Source: Actinomycetota bacterium
Lineage (GTDB): Bacteria > Actinomycetota > Thermoleophilia > Gaiellales > Gaiellaceae
Length of the DNA: 5,277 nt
Direction of reading: 5' to 3'
Assembly: GCA_013697465.1 (NCBI GenBank)
Contig: JACCWU010000280.1
Coordinates: 1-5,277 of the forward strand
The position numbers were made by a program, and so were the translations under genes. Positions 1 through 5,265 of this stretch are shown piece by piece (the first letter of the stretch is position 1; each line of letters starts with the position of its first letter). Under the pieces are notes generated by a model. That model saw nothing but the letters and a program-made list of their open reading frames with translations, made no database searches and was not told the DNA's origin.

Positions 1-1
1 C

Positions 2-1513
2 TCGACCATCGCGTGGAGCCACGATCTCCTCGACTTCCGTGAGCAGGAGCTGTTTCGCAGGCTCGCGGTCTTCTCCGCGGGGGCGGCGCTCGAGGTCGTC
101 GAGACGGTCTGCGACGCCGACGTCGAGGAGCTCCTCTCGCTCGTCGCCAAGAGTCTCGTGCGCCAGACCGAGCGCGCCGGCGGCGAGCCCCGGTACTGGA
201 TGCTCGAGACGATCCGGGAGTTCGCTGCCGACATGCTCGACGAGTCCGGCGAAGCTGCCGTGTACCGCGACCGGCATCTGGACTGGTTTACCGGTTTCGC
301 CCGGGACGCACGCTCGCGACTCGTGGGACCCGGCTCGACGGAGTGGCTGGGCCGTCTCGAGGACGACCTCGACAACTTGCGGGTGGCGAGCCGATGGGCA
401 CTCGAGCAGGTGACGGAACGGCATGAGGACGCACCGGGTCGCTACGGCGAAGCGGTCGTCGCGCTGACCCGGGTGCTCGGTTCTCTCCACCTGCTGCACG
501 GGCGTTATGCCGAGGCGGAGGACGCGCTGCGCGGGGCCATCGCGCTCGAGCCGGAGCGCCCGCAGGCGGCTCTCTTCCACGCACAGCTCGGTAGGGTGCT
601 GCGGCTCCGAGGATTCTTCGACGCCGGGCTCGAGGCGCATCTTGCCGCGGAGCGCTGCCTTGGCCCCGCCGCGGCAACTGACGACGAGCCCTGGTGGCAC
701 GCGTGGCTCGAGGTGAAGCTGAGTCAGGCGAATCACCACTACTACCAGGGGAACCTCGAAGAGCTCGCTGCCGTGATCGCGGAACTCGAGTCGAAGGTGG
801 ACCGGCATGGGACCCCCGAGCAGGGCCTCGACTTTCTCCACGTTCGCGCACAGGCGGCGTTTCGGCGGGAGCGCTACGTGCTCTCGGAGGAAACCGAAGA
901 GCTTGTCCGCGAGATCCATCGACGGTCGAAGGCGCAGGAGGACGTGGCTGAGCACTTCGTTCTCGGTTTCTGCCTGCTTTGGCGCGACAAGCTCCCCGAG
1001 GCGCAGCGGTACTTTCAGTTGGGTCTCGAGGACGCTCGCCGCTACGGCGACGCGCTCATCGAGGTCCGGTGCCTCGTCTATGACATGGTCTCGCGCCGAA
1101 AACAGGCGGATGTCGACGGGGTGCGAATGCGGCTTGCGGAGCTCGACGGCATCGACGAGCTTCACGGCTACGAAGGACTGCTCGCTGCAAACCACGCGTG
1201 GGTTGCGTATCGCGACGGCGACCACAAGGGCGCCATTGCCTTTGCCGATCGCGCGTTTGCGCAGTGGCAGCCTACGAGTCCTGGCGGGGGATGGTCCGTC
1301 TTCGATTGGACCGCGCGCTTCCCGTTGCTGGCCGTCGAGCTCGCGCGAGAGCGGAGCGATGCTGCGTTCGAGCACGCGAAAACGATGCTGGATCCGTCGA
1401 GCCAGCCGTTGCCGCCGGACCTCGCGACTCTCCTCGAGCAGGCCGTGGGGCAGCGGGATCCCGCGCTACTGGTTCGGGCGATCGAGCTTGCCCGCCCTCG
1501 GGGATACACCTGA
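2..1513 (+). CDS. C-terminal part of a large ATPase-type transcriptional/signalling regulator (5' truncated by window edge)
   Basis: The reading frame is open from the first full codon (base 2) to TGA at 1511-1513, giving 503 visible residues with no start; an internal GTG at 158 is not the start because family-typical sequence continues upstream of it. Residues 4-27 (AWSHDLLDFREQELFRRLAV and on) match the winged-helix segment that follows the NB-ARC/AAA-type ATPase core in SARP/AfsR-, LuxR- or cyclase-linked ATPase regulators. Residues 65-74 (YWMLETIREF) and 115-134 (WLGRLEDDLDNLRVASRWAL) are further hallmarks of that group. From about residue 168 to the end the protein is helical with TPR-like repeats (for example around YAEAEDALRGAIALEP), probably a ligand- or protein-sensing arm. 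No C-terminal LuxR helix-turn-helix is present; the protein stops at ELARPRGYT. The output domain (DNA-binding or cyclase) and the P-loop must lie left of the window. Family assignment is confident; function and target are unknown. Confidence 0.85.
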   Translation, partial: STIAWSHDLLDFREQELFRRLAVFSAGAALEVVETVCDADVEELLSLVAKSLVRQTERAGGEPRYWMLETIREFAADMLDESGEAAVYRDRHLDWFTGFARDARSRLVGPGSTEWLGRLEDDLDNLRVASRWALEQVTERHEDAPGRYGEAVVALTRVLGSLHLLHGRYAEAEDALRGAIALEPERPQAALFHAQLGRVLRLRGFFDAGLEAHLAAERCLGPAAATDDEPWWHAWLEVKLSQANHHYYQGNLEELAAVIAELESKVDRHGTPEQGLDFLHVRAQAAFRRERYVLSEETEELVREIHRRSKAQEDVAEHFVLGFCLLWRDKLPEAQRYFQLGLEDARRYGDALIEVRCLVYDMVSRRKQADVDGVRMRLAELDGIDELHGYEGLLAANHAWVAYRDGDHKGAIAFADRAFAQWQPTSPGGGWSVFDWTARFPLLAVELARERSDAAFEHAKTMLDPSSQPLPPDLATLLEQAVGQRDPALLVRAIELARPRGYT

Positions 1514-1680
1514 GCGCGACGCTAAGCGAACCGGGTGAAGCTGGCTCGTCAACGCCGTCCGGGTGACGTGTCAAGCGCCTCTGGGTGACGCCCGCAGCGG
1601 GGGAATCGCGCAGGCTATTGATCACTCACAGCGCGCGACGATGCGGCGGCCGCGAGTGACTTGCAGGTGAAGGACAAGCG
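1514..1680. other. Gene-free spacer after the regulator, no clear signal
   Basis: No convincing coding frame is seen here on either strand. The hexamer GGGTGA occurs three times in the same orientation (1533-1538, 1561-1566, 1583-1588), the first two as CCGGGTGA; spacings of 28 and 22 bases are irregular, so an operator array is not supported. A short CCCG-CAG-CGGG hairpin near 1591-1601 has no T-run after it, so it is a poor terminator for the regulator gene. No TANNNT -10 element with a plausible -35 was found upstream of the structured region that follows. Confidence 0.4.
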
Positions 1681-1710
1681 CGGTTCCTCCTCATATCTGA
1701 GGGACCTGCC

Positions 1711-1754
1711 GGGACAGGGAGCGAGGGATACGGCGGCAACCTCGCTCCCGTCCC
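1711..1754. repeat. Long near-perfect inverted repeat (15 bp, one bulged A, 13-nt loop)
   Basis: GGGAC (1711-1715) pairs with GTCCC (1750-1754); A1716 is unpaired; GGGAGCGAGG (1717-1726) pairs exactly with CCTCGCTCCC (1740-1749). The loop is GATACGGCGGCAA (1727-1739). Fifteen Watson-Crick pairs with one bulge is far more than expected by chance in 44 bases, even in GC-rich DNA. It is the core of the candidate RNA. The stem is equally good on either strand. No T-run follows, so it is not a simple terminator. Confidence 0.75.
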
Positions 1755-1766
1755 ACTTCGAAGTGG
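1753..1766. repeat. 14-bp perfect palindrome CCACTTCGAAGTGG
   Basis: Each half (CCACTTC / GAAGTGG) is the exact reverse complement of the other with no spacer. Its first two bases are also the last two of the 15-bp stem at 1711-1754, so in RNA the complete versions of the two structures exclude each other. As DNA, a perfect dyad of this size could be a binding site for a dimeric regulator; as RNA it would form a short hairpin with a TCGA loop. No use can be decided from this sequence alone. Confidence 0.6.
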
Positions 1767-1861
1767 TTGTGTCCGCCTCAAGATCTCCCGGAGCGGTGCC
1801 GATAGCGAGAGCGACTCCCGACTGGGGACTGACGGCAATCAGAACCAGACGGAGAGAGAGA

Positions 1862-1886
1862 AGGGGCGGCGGACGACGCCGCCCTT
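1862..1886. terminator. GC-rich hairpin, probable terminator (possibly bidirectional)
   Basis: GGGCGGCG (1864-1871) pairs perfectly with CGCCGCCC (1877-1884) around the loop GACGA, and two outer pairs (one G-U) extend it to 1862-1886. It begins one base past the cupin stop codon on the - strand, where it is followed by a pyrimidine tract (CTTCTCTCTCTCC), fitting the end of the SDR-cupin operon. On the + strand it is followed by TTCTCATTT, a weak T-rich tail that could end the candidate RNA. The tails are poor for a textbook rho-independent terminator, but the position is right. Confidence 0.6.
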
Positions 1887-1887
1887 C

Positions 1888-2256
1888 TCATTTCCCGGGC
1901 TTTCGCCACTCGAAGACGGCGATGAGGCAGCCACTCTCGCTCCGCGAGTCGTGGCGCGTTCCCGCCTCGTAGCTCACGAAGTCGCCTGCGGCGAAGACCG
2001 TTCCGTCCGAGTCGACGAGGTCGCCCTCGAGGATCAGGAACTCCTCCATGCCCTGGTGCTCGTGCGAGATGGTCGCCGCACCTGGTTCCATCCGCATCAG
2101 GTAGCACCCCTGGCCCGTCGCGCGATCGAAGTTCACGGGGAGCCAGCTCAGCTCCGGTTGGACGGGACCCTCGAGGTCGTAGGGGAGAAACGGCGTCGAA
2201 TACGTGTTGAGGACGCGCCGCCCTCCCGGCCCCGGCCTGGTGACGTCCTCAGTCAT
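1888..2256 (-). CDS. Small single-domain cupin, ChrR-cupin-like
   Basis: A 122-residue protein from ATG at 2256 to TGA at 1888. Cupin motif 1 is intact: the pattern G-x5-H-x-H-x3-E-x6-G is met by GAATISHEHQGMEEFLILEG (residues about 58-77), supplying two His and one Glu for a metal site. Motif 2 is GDFVSYEAGTRHD, which keeps the Gly and the metal-ligand His but has Glu in place of the usual Pro. A W-L-P-V segment and a late SGCLIAVFEW strand resemble the cupin domain of ChrR-type anti-sigma proteins. The Zn-binding N-terminal anti-sigma domain of ChrR is absent and no sigma-factor gene is in view, so it may be an enzyme or small-molecule binder. The ATG overlaps the end of the upstream SDR gene by 8 bases, so it is probably translationally coupled; GGAGGG lies about 14 bases upstream, slightly far. 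A terminator-like hairpin follows. The cupin fold is certain; the function is open. Confidence 0.88.
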   Translation of the reverse strand: MTEDVTRPGPGGRRVLNTYSTPFLPYDLEGPVQPELSWLPVNFDRATGQGCYLMRMEPGAATISHEHQGMEEFLILEGDLVDSDGTVFAAGDFVSYEAGTRHDSRSESGCLIAVFEWRKPGK

Positions 2257-3055
2257 CGTGGACCGTGCGTCCCTCCATGCCGCCCGCGACGACCACGACC
2301 TGCCCCGTCACATGTCCGGAGACCGAATCGGAGGCGAGCACGACGACCTGGGCTGCGACATCCTCCGGCTGGGCGACCTTTCGCAGCGCCATCGTTCGCG
2401 AGACGGCCTGTACGCGTTCTGGATCGACGAGGCCGCGCGTCATGGGCGACTCGGTCCAACCTGGTGCGACAGCGTTCACGCGTCCGAGCGGCGCGATTCG
2501 CACGATCTCGTTCTTGAGCGAGAGAAGAAAGCCGCCGAGGAGCGCGGACTTCGCCGCTGCGTAATCCGCATGTCCGGCCTCGCCGAAGATCCCCGCCGTC
2601 GAACCGACGAGCACGAGCGAGCCGTGGCCGTTCCGCTCGACCTCACGCAGGAACTCCCGCGCCACGAGAAAGGTCGTGGTCAGATTCAGGCGCAGCGTCT
2701 CGTCCCAGCGCTCGAGCGAGAGCTCCCACACGGGGACGTCGTCGCGGGGCCAGACGCCCTGCACCTCGACACAGACGTCCACGCGACCGAGTGCTTCACG
2801 CGCCTCGGCGAAGAGCCGCGCCACCTCGGTCTCGGCCGTGAGATCCGCCTGCACGGTCGGCACTCCGCCGAGTTCCTCCGCGAGCGCCTGCGCCCGCGCC
2901 GCACCCCGGTTGAAGTGGACGACGACGCGCGCGCCCTCGCTCGCAAATCCGCGTGCACAGGCCGCGCCGATCCCGCCCGACCCGCCGGTGACGAGAACGC
3001 CCTTCCCCTGAAGCCCCGTGTCGATGCGGCGTAGGCTACTCGCGTGCGCGTCCAC
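2249..3055 (-). CDS. Short-chain dehydrogenase/reductase (classical SDR, FabG-like)
   Basis: An NAD(P)-dependent oxidoreductase, probably cytoplasmic, reducing or oxidising an unknown carbonyl/alcohol substrate. Numbered from GTG at 3055 (268 residues), the Rossmann motif TGGSGGIG is at 23-30, followed by VVVHFNRG at about 44-51, whose Arg suggests NADP(H). The catalytic set is present: Asn124, Ser152 (in GSTAG), Tyr165 and Lys169 (YAAAK). NAVAPGW (194-200) and the C-terminal GQVVVVAGGM are also typical. The NNAG motif that normally follows the VDVLV strand is replaced by EVQG (97-100). The start is uncertain: there is no ATG, GTG or TTG near the expected N-terminus, and GTG at 3055 is the nearest canonical start, lacks a Shine-Dalgarno and overlaps the divergent gene by 12 bases. 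A non-canonical ATC at 3025 would give a more typical 258-residue protein. It is the first gene of an operon with the cupin (8-base overlap). The extended open frame to 3403 is a shadow of the opposite gene. Confidence 0.88.
   Translation of the reverse strand: MDAHASSLRRIDTGLQGKGVLVTGGSGGIGAACARGFASEGARVVVHFNRGAARAQALAEELGGVPTVQADLTAETEVARLFAEAREALGRVDVCVEVQGVWPRDDVPVWELSLERWDETLRLNLTTTFLVAREFLREVERNGHGSLVLVGSTAGIFGEAGHADYAAAKSALLGGFLLSLKNEIVRIAPLGRVNAVAPGWTESPMTRGLVDPERVQAVSRTMALRKVAQPEDVAAQVVVLASDSVSGHVTGQVVVVAGGMEGRTVHDD
3032..3038. promoter_or_regulatory. Symmetric TANNNTA element, candidate bidirectional -10 for SDR and D-aminopeptidase
   Basis: TAGGCTA reads as TAGGCT on the + strand and TAGCCT on the - strand, both matching the actinobacterial -10 consensus TANNNT. 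On the + strand six bases separate it from GTG at 3044, the spacing expected when transcription begins at the start codon (leaderless mRNA). On the - strand seven bases separate it from ATC at 3025, just where SDR sequence should start. Matches to TTGACA at -35 are weak on both sides (3 of 6 at best). Neither gene has a visible Shine-Dalgarno, which agrees with leaderless expression. No alternative promoter lies between the two genes. Confidence 0.45.
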
Positions 3056-3853
3056 GTCATCAGCGACATGGAAGGCGTCGCCGGCATCGTCAAGTGGGAG
3101 CAGGTCGGCGGCGGAGAGGCGCTCTTCGAGGAAGGCCGCAGGCTCTACACCGAGGAGATCAACGCCGCTGTGCGCGGGGCGAAGGCGGCGGGAGCGACTG
3201 AGATCGTCGTCATGGACTGCCATGGCGCCGGCGCGGGCTGGACGTTCAACTCGCTCATCCCCGACGCGCTCGATCCTGATTGCGAGTACGTCGTCCAGGA
3301 CGAGTGGACCGAGTACACGGAGTTCCTCGAGCAGGGCTGCGACGCGGCGCTCTTCGTTGCGATGCACGCGCGCGCCGGGACGCGATACGGCGTCCACAAC
3401 CACACGATCTCGGGCAGGGACTACCAGAACCTCTGGTTCAACGGCACCCTCGTCGGCGAGACGGGGATCAACGCGGCGCTCTGCGGCACCTGGGCTTGCC
3501 CGGTGCTGCTGGTCACGGGCGACGAGGCAGCCTGCGCGGAGGCGCAGGACCTCCTTGGCAGCGGGCTCACCACCGTCGCCGTCAAACGCGGCATCGGCGC
3601 GCAGTCGGCTCGGATGATCCCGCCGCTCCGCGCACGGGAGATGATCGAGGCGGGCGCGAAGCAGGCGCTCTCGGACCTGAAAGCCGTTGCGCCGTACGAC
3701 CCCGGGCAGCCGTGCGAGATCAAGGTGGAGTTCAAGAACACGGTCGCACCCGACAAGCTCCGCTTCCGAGCCGGCGTCGAGCGGGTGGACGACCGCATCG
3801 TCCGAGCGACCGCCGACACCTGGTGGGAGGCCTGGTGCCGCTACTTCTTCTAG
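3044..3853 (+). CDS. dppA: M55-family D-aminopeptidase (DppA-type zinc peptidase)
   Basis: A 269-residue protein, a normal length for the family, starting with GTG and MRVHVISDMEG. DppA peptidases are self-compartmentalising zinc aminopeptidases that release N-terminal D-residues from short peptides. The zinc ligands known from Bacillus subtilis DppA all have counterparts: Asp8 and Glu10 (SDMEG), His60 (MDCHG), His108 (AMHAR) and Glu139 (GETGIN). The proposed nucleophilic His corresponds to His120 in VHNHTISG after a one-residue gap. There is no signal peptide, so it is cytoplasmic. The start is supported by the family N-terminus and by the TAGGCT element six bases upstream; no Shine-Dalgarno is seen. 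It is divergent from the SDR gene. Downstream, 165 bases separate it from a binding-protein gene that has its own promoter. Not every M55 member is proven D-specific, so the exact substrate is inferred. Confidence 0.92.
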   Translation: MRVHVISDMEGVAGIVKWEQVGGGEALFEEGRRLYTEEINAAVRGAKAAGATEIVVMDCHGAGAGWTFNSLIPDALDPDCEYVVQDEWTEYTEFLEQGCDAALFVAMHARAGTRYGVHNHTISGRDYQNLWFNGTLVGETGINAALCGTWACPVLLVTGDEAACAEAQDLLGSGLTTVAVKRGIGAQSARMIPPLRAREMIEAGAKQALSDLKAVAPYDPGQPCEIKVEFKNTVAPDKLRFRAGVERVDDRIVRATADTWWEAWCRYFF

Positions 3854-3896
3854 CGATCTGGGGGATGCCAGCCGCGTATTGCATGACGAGTGGTGT

Positions 3897-3925
3897 TTGA
3901 CACAAGCAGGCGGAAGCGGTGTGAT
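3897..3925 (+). promoter_or_regulatory. Sigma-70-like promoter for the substrate-binding protein gene
   Basis: A perfect -35 TTGACA (3897-3902) is followed by a 17-base spacer and TGTGAT (3920-3925), four of six matches to TATAAT. Transcription would start near 3932, leaving a leader of about 87 bases. That leader contains an inverted repeat TCCACG (3947-3952) / CGTGGA (3971-3976) around an 18-base loop. The -35 also sits in a small dyad (GTGT 3893-3896, ACAC 3900-3903) that could be an operator half-site pair; this last point is speculative. Confidence 0.55.
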
Positions 3926-4006
3926 TGCTGGTCATCATCGACACGATCCACGTCCGGTCACAAACAATCGCGTGGAACGGGGGTCATAACGTTCATCCAA
4001 TTGAGC

Positions 4007-4013
4007 AAGGAGG
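4007..4013 (+). promoter_or_regulatory. Strong Shine-Dalgarno fixing the binding-protein start
   Basis: AAGGAGG is a full-strength ribosome binding site five bases before ATG at 4019. It selects that ATG over upstream in-frame start codons, which would add a hydrophilic extension in front of the signal peptide. Confidence 0.9.
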
Positions 4014-4018
4014 AAGAG

Positions 4019-5242
4019 ATGCAGGTAAGGGGATTTAAGCCCCGGGCGTCCGTGGCGCTGGGGGTACTGCTCCTCAGTGTCCTCGCGCTCGCCGCCGTCC
4101 TCGGGGCGACAGCGACGAAGTCCGCCGCAGCACCGTCGGCCACGGCTGCTCTGGACGCGACCGCGATCGCCTGCGGCAGAACGCAAACGATGGGGTTTGC
4201 AGCGCCGATCACCGGGCCGGCCGCCTCGGCCGGAGCACAGATGGTGAAGTGGGGCAAGTTCGCTCAGACGCGTTGGAATCGAGCGCATGCGCGGAGCAAG
4301 ATCCGGCTCGTCATGGGCGACACCCAGCTGCCCGACACGGCCCAGGCTGTCAGGGTGGCGGAGGGCTTCGCCTCGAACCAGCAACTTCTCGCCGTCGTCG
4401 GCCCGGCCGGAAGCCAGGAGGTCGAGGTCTCGACGGCGCCGCTTCGGCGCGGCGGGCTCGCGAACATCTCCGGTACGGCCACGCGGACCGACCTCACGTC
4501 CGGCAGGCGTCGCGGATACTTTTTCCGCACCGTCCCGAACGACGACCAGCAGGCGGCGAGAGCGGTGGCGTACATGCGCGTCACGCTGCGCGCGGCCCGG
4601 GTCGTCATCATCGACGCGCAGAACAGCTATAGCGTCGGCCTCTCCGACACCGTCCAGCGGCAGCTGCAGGCCGCGGGGATCACCGCGCAGAGGGAGTCCG
4701 TGAACGAGGCGACGGTCACCGACTTCTCGTCACTGATCGTGCGCATCCCGAACGACACCCAGGTCGTCTACGTCCCGTGGCAGCTGGCGGCGAAGGCCCA
4801 GCTCTTCGGCCAGCAGCTTCGGGCTTCGGGCAGAAACGCCGTCCTCTTCGGCGGGGACGGTCTCTACGTCCCGGACGACTTCAAGATCCCGGGCTCGTTC
4901 GTGACGGCGTTCCCGGTGGCGGGGAGCCATCCGCTCATCACGGCGTACCAGAGTGGTCCAGGTGGCGGCCGGACCGACCTGTTCGGCCTTCCGAGCTACG
5001 TCGCGGTTGAGATTGCCGCCCGTGCGGTCGAGAAGGCGTGCGCGAACCGGCAGGCGACCCGCGCCGAGGTGAGGCGCTTCATCAACCTGACGAACATCCC
5101 GGCGTCGCAGTCGCTGCTCGGATTCCGGATCAGGTTCCAGCAGCGCGTGCAGGCGCCGCTCGGACCGGGCGACATGCAGACTCCGGCTGCATACATCGTC
5201 TACAGGATCAACGCGAACGGCGAGTACGTGAAGGTCGGCTAG
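4019..5242 (+). CDS. ABC transporter periplasmic substrate-binding protein, branched-chain amino acid/amide type (Peripla_BP_6)
   Basis: A 407-residue secreted protein that would capture an amino acid, amide or related solute for an ABC importer. The N-terminus is a Sec signal peptide: basic MQVRGFKPR, a hydrophobic core at about 11-30, and a likely cleavage after SAAA (about 38). There is no lipobox Cys; the first Cys is residue 52. The mature part has the class hallmarks in order: MGFAAPITGPAASAG (58-72), KIRLVMGDTQLPD with AVRVAEGFA (94-118), LAVVGPAGSQE (124-134), NISGTATRTDLT (149-160, the usual ligand-contact region), YFFRTVPNDDQQA (167-179), RVVIIDAQNSYSVGLSD (194-210), TDFSSLIVRIP (234-244) and LFGGDG (277-282). 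The sequence is complete to TAG at 5240-5242. Two Cys (52 and 341) could form a disulfide, though this is not verified. No permease or ATPase gene is in the window. The family is certain; the ligand is unknown. Confidence 0.93.
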   Translation: MQVRGFKPRASVALGVLLLSVLALAAVLGATATKSAAAPSATAALDATAIACGRTQTMGFAAPITGPAASAGAQMVKWGKFAQTRWNRAHARSKIRLVMGDTQLPDTAQAVRVAEGFASNQQLLAVVGPAGSQEVEVSTAPLRRGGLANISGTATRTDLTSGRRRGYFFRTVPNDDQQAARAVAYMRVTLRAARVVIIDAQNSYSVGLSDTVQRQLQAAGITAQRESVNEATVTDFSSLIVRIPNDTQVVYVPWQLAAKAQLFGQQLRASGRNAVLFGGDGLYVPDDFKIPGSFVTAFPVAGSHPLITAYQSGPGGGRTDLFGLPSYVAVEIAARAVEKACANRQATRAEVRRFINLTNIPASQSLLGFRIRFQQRVQAPLGPGDMQTPAAYIVYRINANGEYVKVG

Positions 5243-5265
5243 GACACGGAGTCAAGGCGTGCGGC

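Larger units (their letters stand above)
1680..1890 (+). ncRNA. Candidate structured non-coding RNA (unrecognised family)
   Basis: This gap between convergent genes contains a chain of inverted repeats unlike the coding DNA around it. In order: a small hairpin (CCTCA 1689-1693 with TGAGG 1698-1702, loop TATC, extendable by GGT 1682-1684 with ACC 1704-1706); a 15-bp stem at 1711-1754 with a single bulged A; a 14-bp palindrome at 1753-1766; a hairpin at 1773-1796 (CCGC with GCGG, plus inner pairs); a hairpin at 1822-1848 (CTGG/CCAG outside, CTGA/TCAG inside, loop CGGCAA); and a G+C-rich hairpin at 1862-1886 followed by TTCTCATTT. The order, ending in a terminator-like hairpin, favours transcription on the + strand as a stand-alone RNA of roughly 200-250 nt. 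I do not recognise the signatures of tmRNA, SRP RNA, RNase P RNA or the riboswitch classes I know. No promoter was identified, so both ends are approximate. Alternatives: the 3' UTR of the cupin transcript on the - strand, or a DNA-level repeat. Confidence 0.33.

Noticed and set aside
158..1513. Regulator gene starting at GTG 158 as a complete 451-residue protein
   Set aside because: The frame is open to the left edge and its upstream residues match the conserved winged-helix segment of the family, so the gene is truncated by the window.
1533..1588. Three GGGTGA repeats as a CRISPR-like or operator array
   Set aside because: The units are only six to eight bases long with unequal spacing, which is within chance for GC-rich DNA.
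1588..1602. CCCG-CAG-CGGG hairpin as terminator of the regulator gene
   Set aside because: It has only four pairs, a minimal loop and no T-rich tail.
1661..1972. 103-residue + strand frame across the gap and the cupin 3' end
   Set aside because: It has low-complexity Arg/Ser-rich composition, runs antisense into the cupin gene, has no homology signal and crosses the hairpins.
2204..3034. 276-residue open frame on the + strand opposite the SDR and the start of the cupin
   Set aside because: It lies antisense to a gene with clear catalytic motifs, its product is rich in Arg/His/Asp with no recognisable domain, and such frames are expected from GC bias.
3056..3403. N-terminal extension of the SDR frame by 116 residues
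   Set aside because: The extension is antisense to the conserved DppA gene and has no SDR-like sequence.
3890..4018. Upstream GTG start for the binding protein, adding 43 residues
   Set aside because: It would precede the promoter -10, place a hydrophilic stretch before the signal peptide, and ignore the strong AAGGAGG site before ATG 4019.
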